Shown: in pieces, positions 59,401-64,000 of the stretch
How the letters are laid out: every line of letters starts with the position of its first letter
How positions within the stretch are numbered: the stretch's first letter is position 1
Source of the DNA: Meandrina meandrites
Taxonomy: Eukaryota > Cnidaria > Anthozoa > Scleractinia > Meandrinidae
DNA length: 64,000 nt
Assembly: GCA_963693305.1 (NCBI GenBank)
Contig: OY855908.1
Coordinates: 21,625,493 to 21,689,492, forward strand
Direction: 5' to 3'
Translations under genes and position numbers: made by a program
The notes under the pieces: model-generated
Seen by the model: only the letters and a program-made list of their open reading frames with translations
Told to the model about the DNA's origin: nothing
Database searches by the model: none

Positions 59401-62400
59401 GTGCTGTCAGAGGTCTATGGGTACAGGCCAAACATAAGACCTTCCTCAACAGCAAGCAGCTCAAGTCTTGGCCATTCTACCAGACATCCCAAAACTCCTT
59501 AAAAGTCAGACGAGGAAAATAATAGGGGGAACAGCCCATCTTCGATAAAATGCCACTCAAGTGATGCAGCGGCGAGCAGCTGTACAAATAAAAAAAACTC
59601 CCAAGAAACCACGACTTGGCTCTGGTGAGCAATACAGAAATGAGTGTCTGACATGGCTGAGGGAATATGCCAAGGAAAAATGAAGAGAGGAGGAGGCCCA
59701 GTGAGAGAAAGCTGAACAACAACACCAAAAGAAAATGGAGCTTTTCTCTTGAGTGTTGTAATAACAGCGATAACATATTTGTAGTTACAGTATTCATAAA
59801 TGCAGTTTGATATAGAATTACAGGAATGAAAACCTTGGATTCAATTTCTACTTACAATTATTATTGAGTGTGGATATTAGAATAGTTCAACTTTTAGAAA
59901 TTGTCTTCTGTAGATATAATACATAATCTGAGCAAAATGTGATATTGTACATGCAGACACATTGTTAAAAAATGCTATGAGTGGACGTCCCAACTGTTTT
60001 TTTTTTTTGCTCTTTTGAGCACCCCTGGATCCGCTGGGTACTCAGAGACCATAGTACACCCCTTCCCCTTGTGAGTTACATGTAAATCCCACTGTGCTGG
60101 GAGAAGCCAACAATGAGAACTGATCATTTCTTTAGTTGAGTAGTCTGATCGAGCGCACTTCCTGTACTTTCATCAGTTACTCACATGGGAAATCAGATTT
60201 GTTATAAAATTGTCACTCTACCCTTACCGCATTACTCCAAAATGTTGTTGTTAATTGCATGAAGAAATCATGATTCTGACCAAAATGTCTTTTGGATACA
60301 ATTGGAGGATGAGAATATGAGTTTAAGGTTCTTTTTGAGATGGCCGGGTAAAAAGTAGTGGCAAGCAGAAAAAACATTATTGGATATAATCTTGCAGGTT
60401 TGTTTTGTCGGTAGAGCCTTATTATTGTGAACAGAAATTACTTCAGACAAATTTTTTTCAGAGAGCTTCTGAGGGTAACCTCCCTCAAGTAGTCAAGTCA
60501 GAAAATTGCCTCGTCCCTGTTTGGCAATCATTATACCAAGGTTATCCTACATGTCCAAATTAACACACATTTGAGCTTCCAAACAATACAATTATTGTGA
60601 GATTTACCTGTATTACTGTACAGACCGAGTAAATGAACAACAACAACAACCATTTTATTTTGCCAAATTAAATTGAGAAAAAAATTACATTAATTTCCCC
60701 TGGGAAAGGGGGGGGTTTCATGTGAATTTTATACCATAAATCCCTGGGTTTTATGTTTGTGTTTATGCCCCAGGAGTGTCCTGAGAGTTGACCCCTTAAA
60801 ACACAGTGATAAGTAAGCTGGGGAGGGCTAAAGACCCAAAGCTGCCCTGGCTCCACCCACCCAGCACTTACAAAGTAACCAAGAATGTACAAAACTCTGC
60901 TCTTACAAAAATTACAGGAAGGCCCGAGGCTACTAATTAACCATGAAGTCTAGGGTGCCCCGAGCACTTCAGCTTAAGAATTAAGCTTTTCTAGTTCCCT
61001 GAAGACGAAAGTTATTCACCTGTGCCACCCAGGCCGATTAACACATTATGATTTTGGATCAGTTTATGTTTCTGGGAAACTGCCCACTTACCCCTCCCCA
61101 AACCTAACATTTTGCCCAAAGCGAGAAGTAATGCGGGTATCAGCGGCCATCCCAGGGGGTCAACCCCCGGGACACCCGCGGGCATGGTAGGGGATTTGTT
61201 GAAAAACCTTGCCCGAGAGCCTGGGGCATTTGCATTTCGGGGCAAACACCCCCGGGATCCTATCCACGGGATTTGCAGATGGTCTAGGTCCATAATGGTC
61301 AGCGACAAATTGACAATTCATCACAACGTCAAGCGCTCGACGACCACACTCAACCGATTGCTGATGGTTCGGCTTTCAGGCGAGTTATTTTCCATTGAAT
61401 ATCTACGAAATCTGCAAGTATAATTAAGCCATCCTCTTCAGGAAAACGCCAGAAACAAAGCCAAAATGTCTTTCAAACCAAGGATGGAACTTTTTAAAAC
61501 GTGCTTTTAAATAAGTAGGTAGCGTCAAGGGTGAGCCCAATGCGTTGAGAAGAATATTAAAAGATTCTATCTTCTGACTGAGTTTTTTGCCTAATCCAAA
61601 AAGTTTAATGATAATTATAGTTAGCGTTTTCGTTCAGAGAGATATTTTCAATTTATCCTCAGAAAGTGGTGGATCATCGCGTAATCTATCAATTAAAACA
61701 TTGTTCAGCGCATGAGTTTATAAAGAGATGTATAGAGCACGGTCTATAGAGGCAAAGGATAACAAAGACGAGTGAGGTTGTAAAGAAAGCAACTTCATTT
61801 TGTACTTGTTCCTGACTACTCTTGTATTTATACAGTGTATTTTTTTTGTCCTGTCTTTGACGATCACAGGAAAAAAGCCCTCAGAAATTTGTTTTGCTTT
61901 TCGCTCGGATACGGCACGGCCTTGGGGGTGGGGATATTTGTCACAATGTTCAAGCTCCACCCCAGGGGCTTTAAAAAGCATTTGACAGAGCTGATTTGAC
62001 AAATGCCCCTGGGTCCCCGGGGATCAACCCCCCGGGATGGCCGCTGATACCCGCATAAGTGTTAATGTTAGGTTTGGGGATCAGGGGTAGGTGGGCAGTT
62101 TCCCAGAAACATAAACTGATCCATGATTTTTGCCTATGACTACTGCATGCAATTTTTGTGGTGGGTTTTGCTGCCTCCATGTAGAAATTGAATACAACTA
62201 GCACTTGCATGATTTCAAATTCTCTGTGACAACAATGTCATAATGTTGTAACAGAAGTTTCAAGATCCTGAGGCATTTTTAGAGATGTAAATGACACTTG
62301 CATGGAGTTGTAGGTAGGCTTGATTTCTAGCTGTGCCAGGGGAAATGAGCATGCACTGAAACCAGACTGGAGCTGAAAACGTGGCAGAATTAGAGTCTAG

Positions 62401-63168
62401 TTGTAGGTGTTTTGCACAAAAACAATCCATGTCATAGACAAATTGTAAGCATGGTTCATGAGATGATGTTTTACTGTGTAAAGTTAATTAACAATTATTC
62501 ACTGAAGTGGAGGTGAATAGTGGTGGATATTAACCAAGCTGCAAAGCGGCGGGGCAAATATCCACCACTTTCACTGGCACTGAGGTGAATAATAATTATT
62601 GTTTTAGTATATACCACACAAGCTGAATAACTAGCAGACAAAAAAATTACTTTCGGTACCCAAAGTGAAACATGAAGCCATTTTGTTTCTCATCGGCTGC
62701 TTGGAGGTGAATAGTACTTTGCTTATCACCTCCGAATTAACCAATCAGCGCACACAGAAAGCACTATTCACTTGTGTGTTATATACTAACGATGGTTACA
62801 AGCCTACTTTTCTTTACCAAAATTGCCTTTTTAAAATTTGAATTTCATAGATCAATTGCCATTGCAGTTATAGATAGAAAAGAAAAAGGTTCATTCAAAA
62901 CCTTGAAAAGCAATTTTGAGCCACTGCTATAAATCATGCATGTATCATTTGATCATGCTTTCAGGACAAATACCGATATGGCAAAGTATAGCACGCAAGT
63001 TTAAAAATGATTTTTATAGCTGAGCTAACAACAAAGCTGCACGAGCTCACTGCGCTTGTCCTCTGCGCCACATCCTGGCGGTAACATGATTGATATAAAT
63101 TTGATGTGTTTTCTTTCTAGATAAGGAATCTAAAAAGAGAGCTGGAACAAGAAAAGCTAAAAACACAG
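25803..63168 (+). CDS. CEP70: CEP70, centrosomal coiled-coil protein; seven coding exons, 3' end beyond window
   Basis: Exons 25803-25811, 34330-34384, 39520-39551, 41640-41745, 48120-48243, 55597-55645 and 63121-63168 join in one frame of 141 codons; phases at successive junctions are 0, 1, 0, 1, 2, 0 and all agree. Residues 33-74 include AEWGEVNRKLRHHGYQPI and later RQSMVQELISSSHRIQ, which align with the start of vertebrate CEP70 (AEWESIN... and QNMIQELIETN... as recalled) in order and spacing. The part after that is charged coiled coil. In vertebrates CEP70 sits at the centrosome, binds gamma-tubulin and helps organise microtubules and cilia. The first 33 residues are acidic and unlike vertebrates. 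Introns are 0.8-8.5 kb or more, packed with mobile elements. Remaining exons must lie right of 64000. Confidence 0.9.
26651..27225. mobile_element. Young hairpin element, ~225-bp nearly identical arms
   Basis: Arms 26651-26900 and 26996-27225 are complementary with only a few substitutions; the main difference is about 20 extra bases in the left arm (near 26816-26836). Ends CACAGGCAGCCCAAGC / GCTTGGGCTGCCTGTG. Flanks CAGACTT (26644-26650) and CAGAGTT (27226-27232) differ at one base of seven. The near-identity means recent insertion or arm conversion. Located in CEP70 intron 1, so the pre-mRNA would fold into a long duplex. Confidence 0.88.
28490..28517. repeat. Homopolymer pair T10-G18
   Basis: Ten T followed by eighteen G, after a short (TTA)n run. 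Length is probably unreliable in sequencing and unstable in populations. Confidence 0.9.
28606..28625. mobile_element. End fragment of the CCCATTGAC family
   Basis: TAACCCATTGACTC matches the left end at 29424. No partner end close by. Confidence 0.4.
29424..30473. mobile_element. piggyBac-like element with TTAA ends, 1.05 kb
   Basis: TTAACCCATTGACACCTG at 29424 and its complement ...GGAGTCAATGGGTTAA ending 30473. CCC just inside TTAA is the piggyBac pattern. Contains a nested hAT-like element at 29989-30435. Interior has no transposase. Confidence 0.75.
29989..30435. mobile_element. hAT-like element with GTCCTTGAA repeats, nested
   Basis: Ends CAGGGTTCGCAC and GTACGAACCCTG in T-rich flanks (TTTTTT on both sides). 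At least nine copies of TCCTTGAA lie inside both ends (30003-30115 and 30366-30402), all in the same orientation. 447 bp. Confidence 0.82.
30588..32167. mobile_element. hAT-like element with AGGNGCCC subterminal repeats, 1.6 kb
   Basis: Ends CAAGGCTGCTGCCTAA and TTAGGCAGCAGCCTTG. GTTTA flanks exactly on both sides (30583-30587; 32168-32172). TTAGGAGCCC or TTAGGCGCCC recurs many times within 150 bp of each end. A C16 run is at 30759-30774. Interior has no recognised transposase. The smaller element at 43179 shares the end sequence and subterminal motif. Confidence 0.82.
32540..33463. mobile_element. TIR element with ACACTTT target duplication, 924 bp
   Basis: ACACTTT flanks exactly at 32533-32539 and 33464-33470. 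Ends CCTGGCGTGACAATCAAT and ATTGATTGATCACGCCGGG. Subterminal ATCAAT/ATTGAT and ATCGAT motifs fill 32546-32710 and 33370-33455. A related ATCGATTGCCATCGATTG fragment is at 40575-40615. A 7-bp duplication equals that of the 24634 element. Confidence 0.85.
33067..33342 (-). CDS. Unknown 91-codon frame inside the 32540 element
   Basis: Minus-strand frame with protein-like composition (ISQVEVKGYHEFPFDVEIG, then KRFVAQKVIDDRGQLG). Its C-terminal part is doubled by a 39-bp tandem repeat (33097-33135 and 33136-33175), giving two QRE-A-LLWSAG-like units. No family recognised; may be captured or transposon-coded, or chance. Confidence 0.25.
   Translation of the reverse strand: MWLCSFAWVYCYGFCKGNMSQAILTISQVEVKGYHEFPFDVEIGKRFVAQKVIDDRGQLGHLQREIALLWSAGSPQREVAPLWPLRNEILV
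33645..33770. repeat. Dispersed repeat, copy A (partner 48304-48430)
   Basis: TAATGGAATTTAGGCAA, CCAAGC.AAGCCAATGCAG and GATTCAACAAT occur in the same order in both copies, both in CEP70 introns and in the same orientation. Confidence 0.6.
34330..34384 (+). CDS. CEP70: CEP70 exon 2
   Basis: 55 bp between TTTATCAG| and |GTGAGT. Reads EREESDMLTLTGSYGDPY plus one base (phase 1). Acidic, without a vertebrate counterpart that I can name; assigned through the phase chain to exons 3 and 4. Confidence 0.75.
35335..35354. repeat. (AGTC)n microsatellite
   Basis: Five units of AGTC. Confidence 0.9.
35936..36506. repeat. Direct repeat pair of ~90 bp, spaced 478 bp
   Basis: 35936-36021 and 36414-36506 share GGAAAATGTT, TTGTGTAAAG-like spacing and TTTTATCGAAGCGTTGGA, then CGAAGC. 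The second copy abuts the AAAAGA-flanked element. Could be ends of an unrecognised LTR-like or tandemly duplicated unit. Confidence 0.6.
36519..38286. mobile_element. hAT-like element of GATTAATATTAATC palindromes, hosting another element
   Basis: AAAAGA flanks exactly at 36513-36518 and 38287-38292. Ends CAGGACAACTCGGATTAA and ...TTAATCCGAGTTGTCCTG. Its own sequence (about 720 bp) is mostly GATTAATATTAATC and GGATTATAATAATC palindromes. The 36752-37798 element is inserted in it. Confidence 0.88.
36752..37798. mobile_element. hAT-like element with GGCTAGT subterminal repeats, nested
   Basis: Ends CAGGGCTCGACACTAAC and GTTAGTGTCGAGCCCTG are exact complements. GCTCC flanks on both sides (36747-36751; 37799-37803). 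ACTAGCC/GGCTAGT occurs at least five times at the left end and five at the right. 1047 bp; no transposase seen. It is younger than its host at 36519. Confidence 0.88.
39520..39551 (+). CDS. CEP70: CEP70 exon 3 (32-bp microexon)
   Basis: Between CCAATACAG| and |GTAAGT. AC completes the codon begun in exon 2 (GAC), then GEENEETPKT; phase 0 at its end. Acidic. Both splice sites are good and the phase chain closes. Confidence 0.72.
39552..41639 (+). other. CEP70 intron 3 (2.1 kb)
   Basis: GTAAGT...CTTCTGCAG. Contains the LINE-like 3' tail at 40740-40990; otherwise nothing recognised. Confidence 0.6.
40740..40990 (+). mobile_element. LINE-like 3' untranslated tail
   Basis: A T-rich region (GTACTTGTTAAGTTGATTAG) leads to CTTGTACGAATCC and then ATAAATAAATAAATATT repeats, the usual 3' end of a non-LTR retrotransposon. 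No coding part is attached. Confidence 0.45.
41640..41745 (+). CDS. CEP70: CEP70 exon 4
   Basis: 106 bp from TTCTGCAG| to GTAG|GTTAGT. Reads AGVIAEWGEVNRKLRHHGYQ then PIMVLPSSRLQQIPV plus one base. This is the first segment with clear similarity to vertebrate CEP70 (AEWESIN... region). The more obvious donor GTAGGT four bases earlier (after 41741) would break the frame of exon 5; the donor at 41746 keeps it. Confidence 0.9.
42721..42804. mobile_element. Pogo/Tigger-like terminal fragment
   Basis: Right end GTGTCCGTATTAACGGGGTT then CCACTG followed by TA. A partial second GGGGTTCCACTTAATACTGA lies in the same orientation at 42723. The pattern CAGTGGAACC...GTTAAT is typical of pogo/Tigger ends. 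Confidence 0.55.
43179..43340. mobile_element. Small hAT-like MITE, 162 bp
   Basis: Ends CAAGGCTGTGCTCTAAG and CTTAGAGCACAGCCCTG. GGAGCCC/GGCACCC motifs inside resemble the 30588 element. No clear target duplication. Confidence 0.65.
44333..44602. mobile_element. Pogo/Tigger-like MITE, complete, TA target
   Basis: TA (44331-44332 and 44603-44604) flanks CAGTCGAAGCTCTCGTAAGT and its complement ACTTACGAGAGCTTCGACTG-like end with few changes. 270 bp. It is the best copy of the family also seen at 7262 and 15861. Confidence 0.85.
45638..46557. repeat. Direct repeat pair of ~105 bp flanking a MITE
   Basis: 45638-45745 and 46454-46557 share TCTGCAGTGAAA, CATTTTCACACTAA and ATCATAAACGCAGACAAGA, then GTTTATTGATAGCT. 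They lie at the downstream side of the minus-strand recombinase pseudogene and could be direct repeats of that element. Confidence 0.7.
45747..46070. mobile_element. MITE with GGGTGCTTWCCATT ends
   Basis: GGGTGCTTTCCATTT at left and AATGGTAAGCACCC at right are complementary. A GGACTACCTC/GAGGTAGTCC hairpin sits in the middle (45953-45974). Flank duplication not clear. Confidence 0.6.
46630..47990 (-). pseudogene. Tyrosine recombinase of a retroelement/Crypton, split by a SINE
   Basis: From about 47990 down to 47480 on the minus strand the frame encodes a core-binding domain and box I (SLRFLRFDELACLH; the R is the first catalytic arginine). The frame then meets a SINE (47033-47480) and resumes at about 47030 with RSGNVVILAKTGHITCPF. 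Further on come HSLRAGGATAAANAGV (catalytic H-x-x-R) and DRLFKRHGR near 46700-46760, and finally GYVKD with the nucleophile tyrosine. Stops replace the codon after HGR, and a frame change lies near 46870. These enzymes insert circular DNA in DIRS, Ngaro and Crypton elements. Clearly inactive. Confidence 0.85.
47033..47482 (+). mobile_element. tRNA-derived SINE inserted in the recombinase
   Basis: Head at 47033-47105 with A box TAGCTCAGTTGG and B box GGTTCGAGCCC. A long body follows (GTTAAAGAACCCACACAC, GAGTAGGGCATGGAGTTCC). The 3' end GCACTATATAAATACC and AT-rich (ATTATT) tail resemble LINE 3' ends. The coding sequence it interrupts lets the insertion point be placed between the codons for SKTNIY and RSG. 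Confidence 0.85.
48120..48243 (+). CDS. CEP70: CEP70 exon 5
   Basis: 124 bp from TTTTAAAAG| to |GTGAGT. GA completes a glycine codon with exon 4. The peptide AVVLEEFTSKNLQNTLDKLM then DCDRRQSMVQELISSSHRI is predicted coiled coil and aligns with vertebrate CEP70 around QNMIQELI. Ends with two bases (phase 2). The minus-strand recombinase ends only about 130 bp upstream. Confidence 0.9.
48304..48430. repeat. Dispersed repeat, copy B (partner 33645-33770)
   Basis: See copy A; same orientation, no element ends identified. Confidence 0.6.
49625..51028. mobile_element. MULE-like element with 9-bp target duplication
   Basis: GTGGTTTCC flanks exactly at 49616-49624 and 51029-51037; 9 bp is the Mutator-superfamily length. 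Ends carry three copies each of GGTACTTTGCGAAAC (49631-49690; 50950-51022) in inverted arrangement, beginning GCTTACGG. A second inverted pair lies further in (49729-49806; 50676-50755). The middle (50080-50510) is dispersed repeat copy 2. 1404 bp, no transposase. Confidence 0.88.
50080..50510. repeat. Dispersed repeat copy 2 (partner 7640-8690)
   Basis: Interior of the MULE-like element; matches copy 1 in the same orientation, so copy 1 is likely a worn member of this element family. Confidence 0.65.
51420..52170 (+). pseudogene. DIRS-like reverse transcriptase fragment
   Basis: Reading across three frames gives DAYL-NEFALGLVAGPF (51530), YQRK-type link, KWxLILDMSSPIGYSVNEGI (51655), TKFDVESACHNIAVHP (51795) and YVDLALPFGLRSVPYIFNSV (51882), then LLHYLDD (51995), the catalytic YLDD box, and VGPTTC (52110). 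This order is that of DIRS-type reverse transcriptase. Several stops and frame changes; inactive. Confidence 0.82.
52650..53507 (-). pseudogene. Penelope-like element reverse transcriptase fragment
   Basis: Minus strand: TSLYTNILQEEGITLVCQV (53440) is the first catalytic region; REMLSLILK follows, then an MGTKMAxAFAN-like box (53200, here APKMAIAFANK). The thumb-like end has SDTHFNSASCHPPGIKKALV (52870). Frames change and several stops occur. Such elements copy RNA and often carry a GIY-YIG nuclease, which is not seen here. Confidence 0.75.
53774..53984. mobile_element. MITE with ACCTTATT ends, 211 bp
   Basis: ACCTTATTATTACTTATTTT at left and AAATAAGTAACAATAAGGT at right are complementary. 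The middle has AATTAAGTC/GACTTAATTT motifs in both orientations. Confidence 0.65.
54590..55180 (-). pseudogene. DIRS-like RNase H fragment
   Basis: Minus strand: VSSDGAGSLGYGPFNSDWFC (54845) has the first catalytic aspartate with the GSLGYG loop; CDNESVVAILKSGTKI (54680-54630) has the DN motif with the third aspartate, in another frame. The RNase H of DIRS-like elements has this arrangement. Opposite strand to the reverse transcriptase at 51420, so either a separate copy or an inversion. Confidence 0.75.
55597..55645 (+). CDS. CEP70: CEP70 exon 6
   Basis: 49 bp between TATCCTTAG| and |GTGCGT. One base completes CAG (Q), then RDADEERDRVYRFEME, phase 0. Highly charged coiled coil, aligning with the segment after QELI in vertebrates. 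Confidence 0.82.
56160..56664 (-). pseudogene. LINE reverse transcriptase, 3' part
   Basis: Minus-strand frame of 88 codons: LQLHADKFQSLNINPRKLDK then INDIEIPKATQIKLLGVHI and FTKHICELCRASQEIG. KLLGV is the conserved box 7 of non-LTR reverse transcriptases. In the next 200 bp, in other frames, a RALIRAI-type stretch follows. Truncated and frame-shifted. Confidence 0.82.
56975..57200 (+). pseudogene. LINE ORF2 C-terminal fragment
   Basis: GRAPASINRLINVRRSNYNL then FSYYAAKHWNILPRTYR, ending at a stop: the usual C-terminus of Jockey/CR1/L2-type LINEs (WN-LP). It is on the opposite strand to 56160-56664, only 310 bp away, so the two are separate insertions or parts of a twin-priming type inversion. 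Confidence 0.65.
57330..57605 (+). repeat. Dispersed repeat, plus copy (minus copy 15640-15860)
   Basis: Includes a (CCTT)5 run at 57402-57421 and ATTGACAGATGGTTGGCAGA. See the other copy. Confidence 0.65.
58685..58909 (-). pseudogene. Possible Harbinger transposase N-terminal fragment
   Basis: Frame with LETRRQLVG then LSDESFQDHFQMATVQIQ; the FQ-HFxM pattern occurs before the DDE domain in some PIF/Harbinger transposases. Proximity to a SANT-like frame on the opposite strand is the usual Harbinger layout. Weak. Confidence 0.3.
58990..59031. repeat. Perfect 18-bp hairpin
   Basis: TATTCCAAGCATTCTGCT and its exact complement with a 6-base loop (CCAGGT). Between the two Harbinger-like frames. 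Confidence 0.85.
59240..59790 (+). pseudogene. Harbinger-type Myb/SANT-like protein, frame-shifted
   Basis: QCEGKWKVLTMAFCKCKDHN then NKSGNDRREC in one frame (59300-59400), followed in another by VLSEVYGYRPNIRPSS (59400-59450). QC-KWK-L...KD-N-KSGN...L-E-YG-RP is the trihelix-like domain of the second protein of PIF/Harbinger transposons. A glutamine/lysine-rich end (EQQHQKKMELF, near 59725) matches the usual coiled C-terminus. Confidence 0.6.
61056..62122. mobile_element. 1.07-kb TIR element with perfect 8-bp target duplication
   Basis: ATGATTTT flanks exactly at 61048-61055 and 62123-62130. TIR GGATCAGTTTATGTTTCTGG begins a near-perfect inverted repeat of about 100 bp that includes GGGAAACTGCCCAC and GCGGGTATCAGCGGCCATCC. 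CCCCGGG-rich subterminal blocks follow. Interior frames (94 codons at 61718-62002 minus) are unrecognised. 8 bp fits hAT, P or Merlin; the GG end is not the usual CAGGG of hAT. Confidence 0.88.
62500..62790. repeat. Repeat with GTGGATATT hairpin and GGTGAATAGT motifs
   Basis: GTGGAGGTGAATAGTGGTGG...CCACCACTTTCACTGG forms a stem (62508-62578); GAGGTGAATAGT returns at 62704 and its complement ACTATTCAC at 62763. Looks like an internally inverted MITE; ends not defined. Confidence 0.5.
63121..63168 (+). CDS. CEP70: CEP70 exon 7, with a GC donor
   Basis: 48 bp after TTTCTTTCTAG|. Reads IRNLKRELEQEKLKTQ, coiled coil, phase 0. It ends at CAG|GCAAGT: the donor is GC instead of GT, in the strong context (CAG|GCAAGT) typical of GC-AG introns. 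Any GT-donor alternative nearby would run into a stop (TAG at 63178). Confidence 0.8.
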
Positions 63169-63223
63169 GCAAGTCTTTAGCTTATGGTTATTATCTGACT
63201 TAATATAGATTTAGCCAAGCCTA

Positions 63224-63731
63224 AAAGCGAAGCTCCAGGTACATTGAAAATACTGCCATTAAAAGTTTGTTCATCGTCAGAGTTCATCACACGGCTGACA
63301 TTATATGGCAGCCCAAATGGCCACCATCTTGTGCGACATTGTCCTCGTGAATGATGCAGGTTTTGCTCCCAATCAAGTTCACTCCCTACCTTTTTCGATC
63401 CCCCCAATGACTAATGTAGTCACACTTGTCTGAAGCTTAAAGAACAAGAAATATTCTAGATAGTAAGTGCACTGGGGAGTGAACACGGTTTGTGTACTCT
63501 GAAAGGTGGGTGCGAACCTGGACAATGTGAACACCATTGGGAGCGAAACCTCCTGCTACCATCCTCATCATCAGCAATGGGCGCACACACCCGTGAAACA
63601 TGCTGCTGGCCATATTGACCATAAAAACTGGAATGCATGGTTCTCCTATTTCTATACATGCACAATTCTTCTAAATTCTATAGCAATGGGATTCCGAGAT
63701 GCAACCCTTCGGACTGCTGGAGCTCCGCTTT
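63224..63731. mobile_element. MITE with AAAGCGRAGCTCCAG ends, in CEP70 intron 7
   Basis: AAAGCGAAGCTCCAG (63224-63238) and CTGGAGCTCCGCTTT (63717-63731). 508 bp. The interior (63595-63660: ATGCTGCTGGC, ATGCATGGTTCTCCTATTTC) resembles 38510-38575. No target duplication identified. Confidence 0.7.
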
Positions 63732-64000
63732 AAACTCTTGCTGTTGGCTTAAGTTGACATAATTCACAATACTTAGATACTACAATGGTAAACAAATTTA
63801 ATTGCTGTCAATTAAAAGTGCATCAATTCAGCATGAAACTTACATCAAATATTGTTCCTTGACATTAATCCAATACATTTAATGTCATATTTCACGCTTT
63901 GCTTTCTCCCTTTTTTTTAACTCAGAAAATGGCAAAGCCATTTCTAAGTTTTGGTGGGCAGCAGATCGGAGGCCAGGTTCACTTCTTCCCTCCTCACATG
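63732..64000. other. End of window, CEP70 intron 7
   Basis: No exon with CEP70 similarity found. A good acceptor (TTTTTTTTAACTCAG, ending 63925) precedes a phase-0 open stretch (KMAKPFLSFGG) but the peptide does not look like coiled coil, so it is not assigned. Confidence 0.5.

Larger units (their letters stand above)
55646..63120 (+). other. CEP70 intron 6 (7.5 kb)
   Basis: GTGCGT...TTTCTTTCTAG. Holds LINE pieces, dispersed repeat, a Harbinger-type remnant, the ATGATTTT-flanked element and a hairpin-rich repeat. 57606-58680, 59800-61047 and 62790-63120 show no gene. TTCTGAGGGTAACCTCCCTC at 60467 is shared with 30782. Confidence 0.65.

Noticed and set aside
63926..64000. Next CEP70 exon after a good acceptor
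   Set aside because: The phase-0 peptide (KMAKPFLSFGG) is not coiled coil and does not resemble CEP70.

Overview
This window is animal nuclear DNA, most likely from an anthozoan cnidarian (stony coral or sea anemone). The evidence is split genes with GT-AG introns, a TTAGGG-type telomeric tract, and a dense mixture of Ty3/gypsy, BEL/Pao, DIRS-like, Penelope-like, LINE, SINE and short inverted-repeat DNA elements of the kind common in hexacorals. The anthozoan placement is an inference; no species marker was found. Most open reading frames here are repeats read in chance frames. Only two host genes could be supported.

The two host genes lie head to head. ATIC (PurH, last two steps of de novo purine synthesis) is on the minus strand, with coding exon 1 at 25539-25578 and exon 2 at 23234-23360; the rest was not found. 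CEP70 (coiled-coil centrosomal protein) is on the plus strand, with exon 1 at 25803-25811 and further exons at 34330-34384, 39520-39551, 41640-41745, 48120-48243, 55597-55645 and 63121-63168. These total 423 coding bases (141 codons) and the gene runs off the right edge. Intron phases match at every junction in both genes. The two start codons are 225 bp apart, so 25579-25802 must act as a shared bidirectional promoter; it carries an E-box, an inverted CCAAT box and an E2F-like site. The last CEP70 donor seen is GC rather than GT.

Left region (1-23 kb). A Ty3/gypsy element ends at a short candidate LTR that abuts the interior of a BEL/Pao gag, which suggests gypsy inserted into BEL. The BEL integrase has two compensating frameshifts. 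Next come repeat modules, a 2.3-kb TIR element with C-rich subterminal repeats, an interstitial telomeric tract, a tRNA-Thr-like SINE split by a 138-bp MITE, a 3.5-kb hAT-like element holding two nested elements, an array of GGTCCATGGACC palindromes, and two large foldbacks.

Right region (25.8-64 kb). This is almost entirely CEP70 introns filled with mobile DNA. Several elements have target-site duplications readable by eye: CAGAstT (7 bp), ACACTTT (7), AAAAGA (6), GTGGTTTCC (9), ATGATTTT (8). There are also remnants of a tyrosine recombinase interrupted by a SINE, a DIRS-like reverse transcriptase, a DIRS-like RNase H, a Penelope-like reverse transcriptase, a LINE, and a Harbinger-type SANT protein. 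Nothing resembling a CRISPR array, operon, or rRNA was seen.
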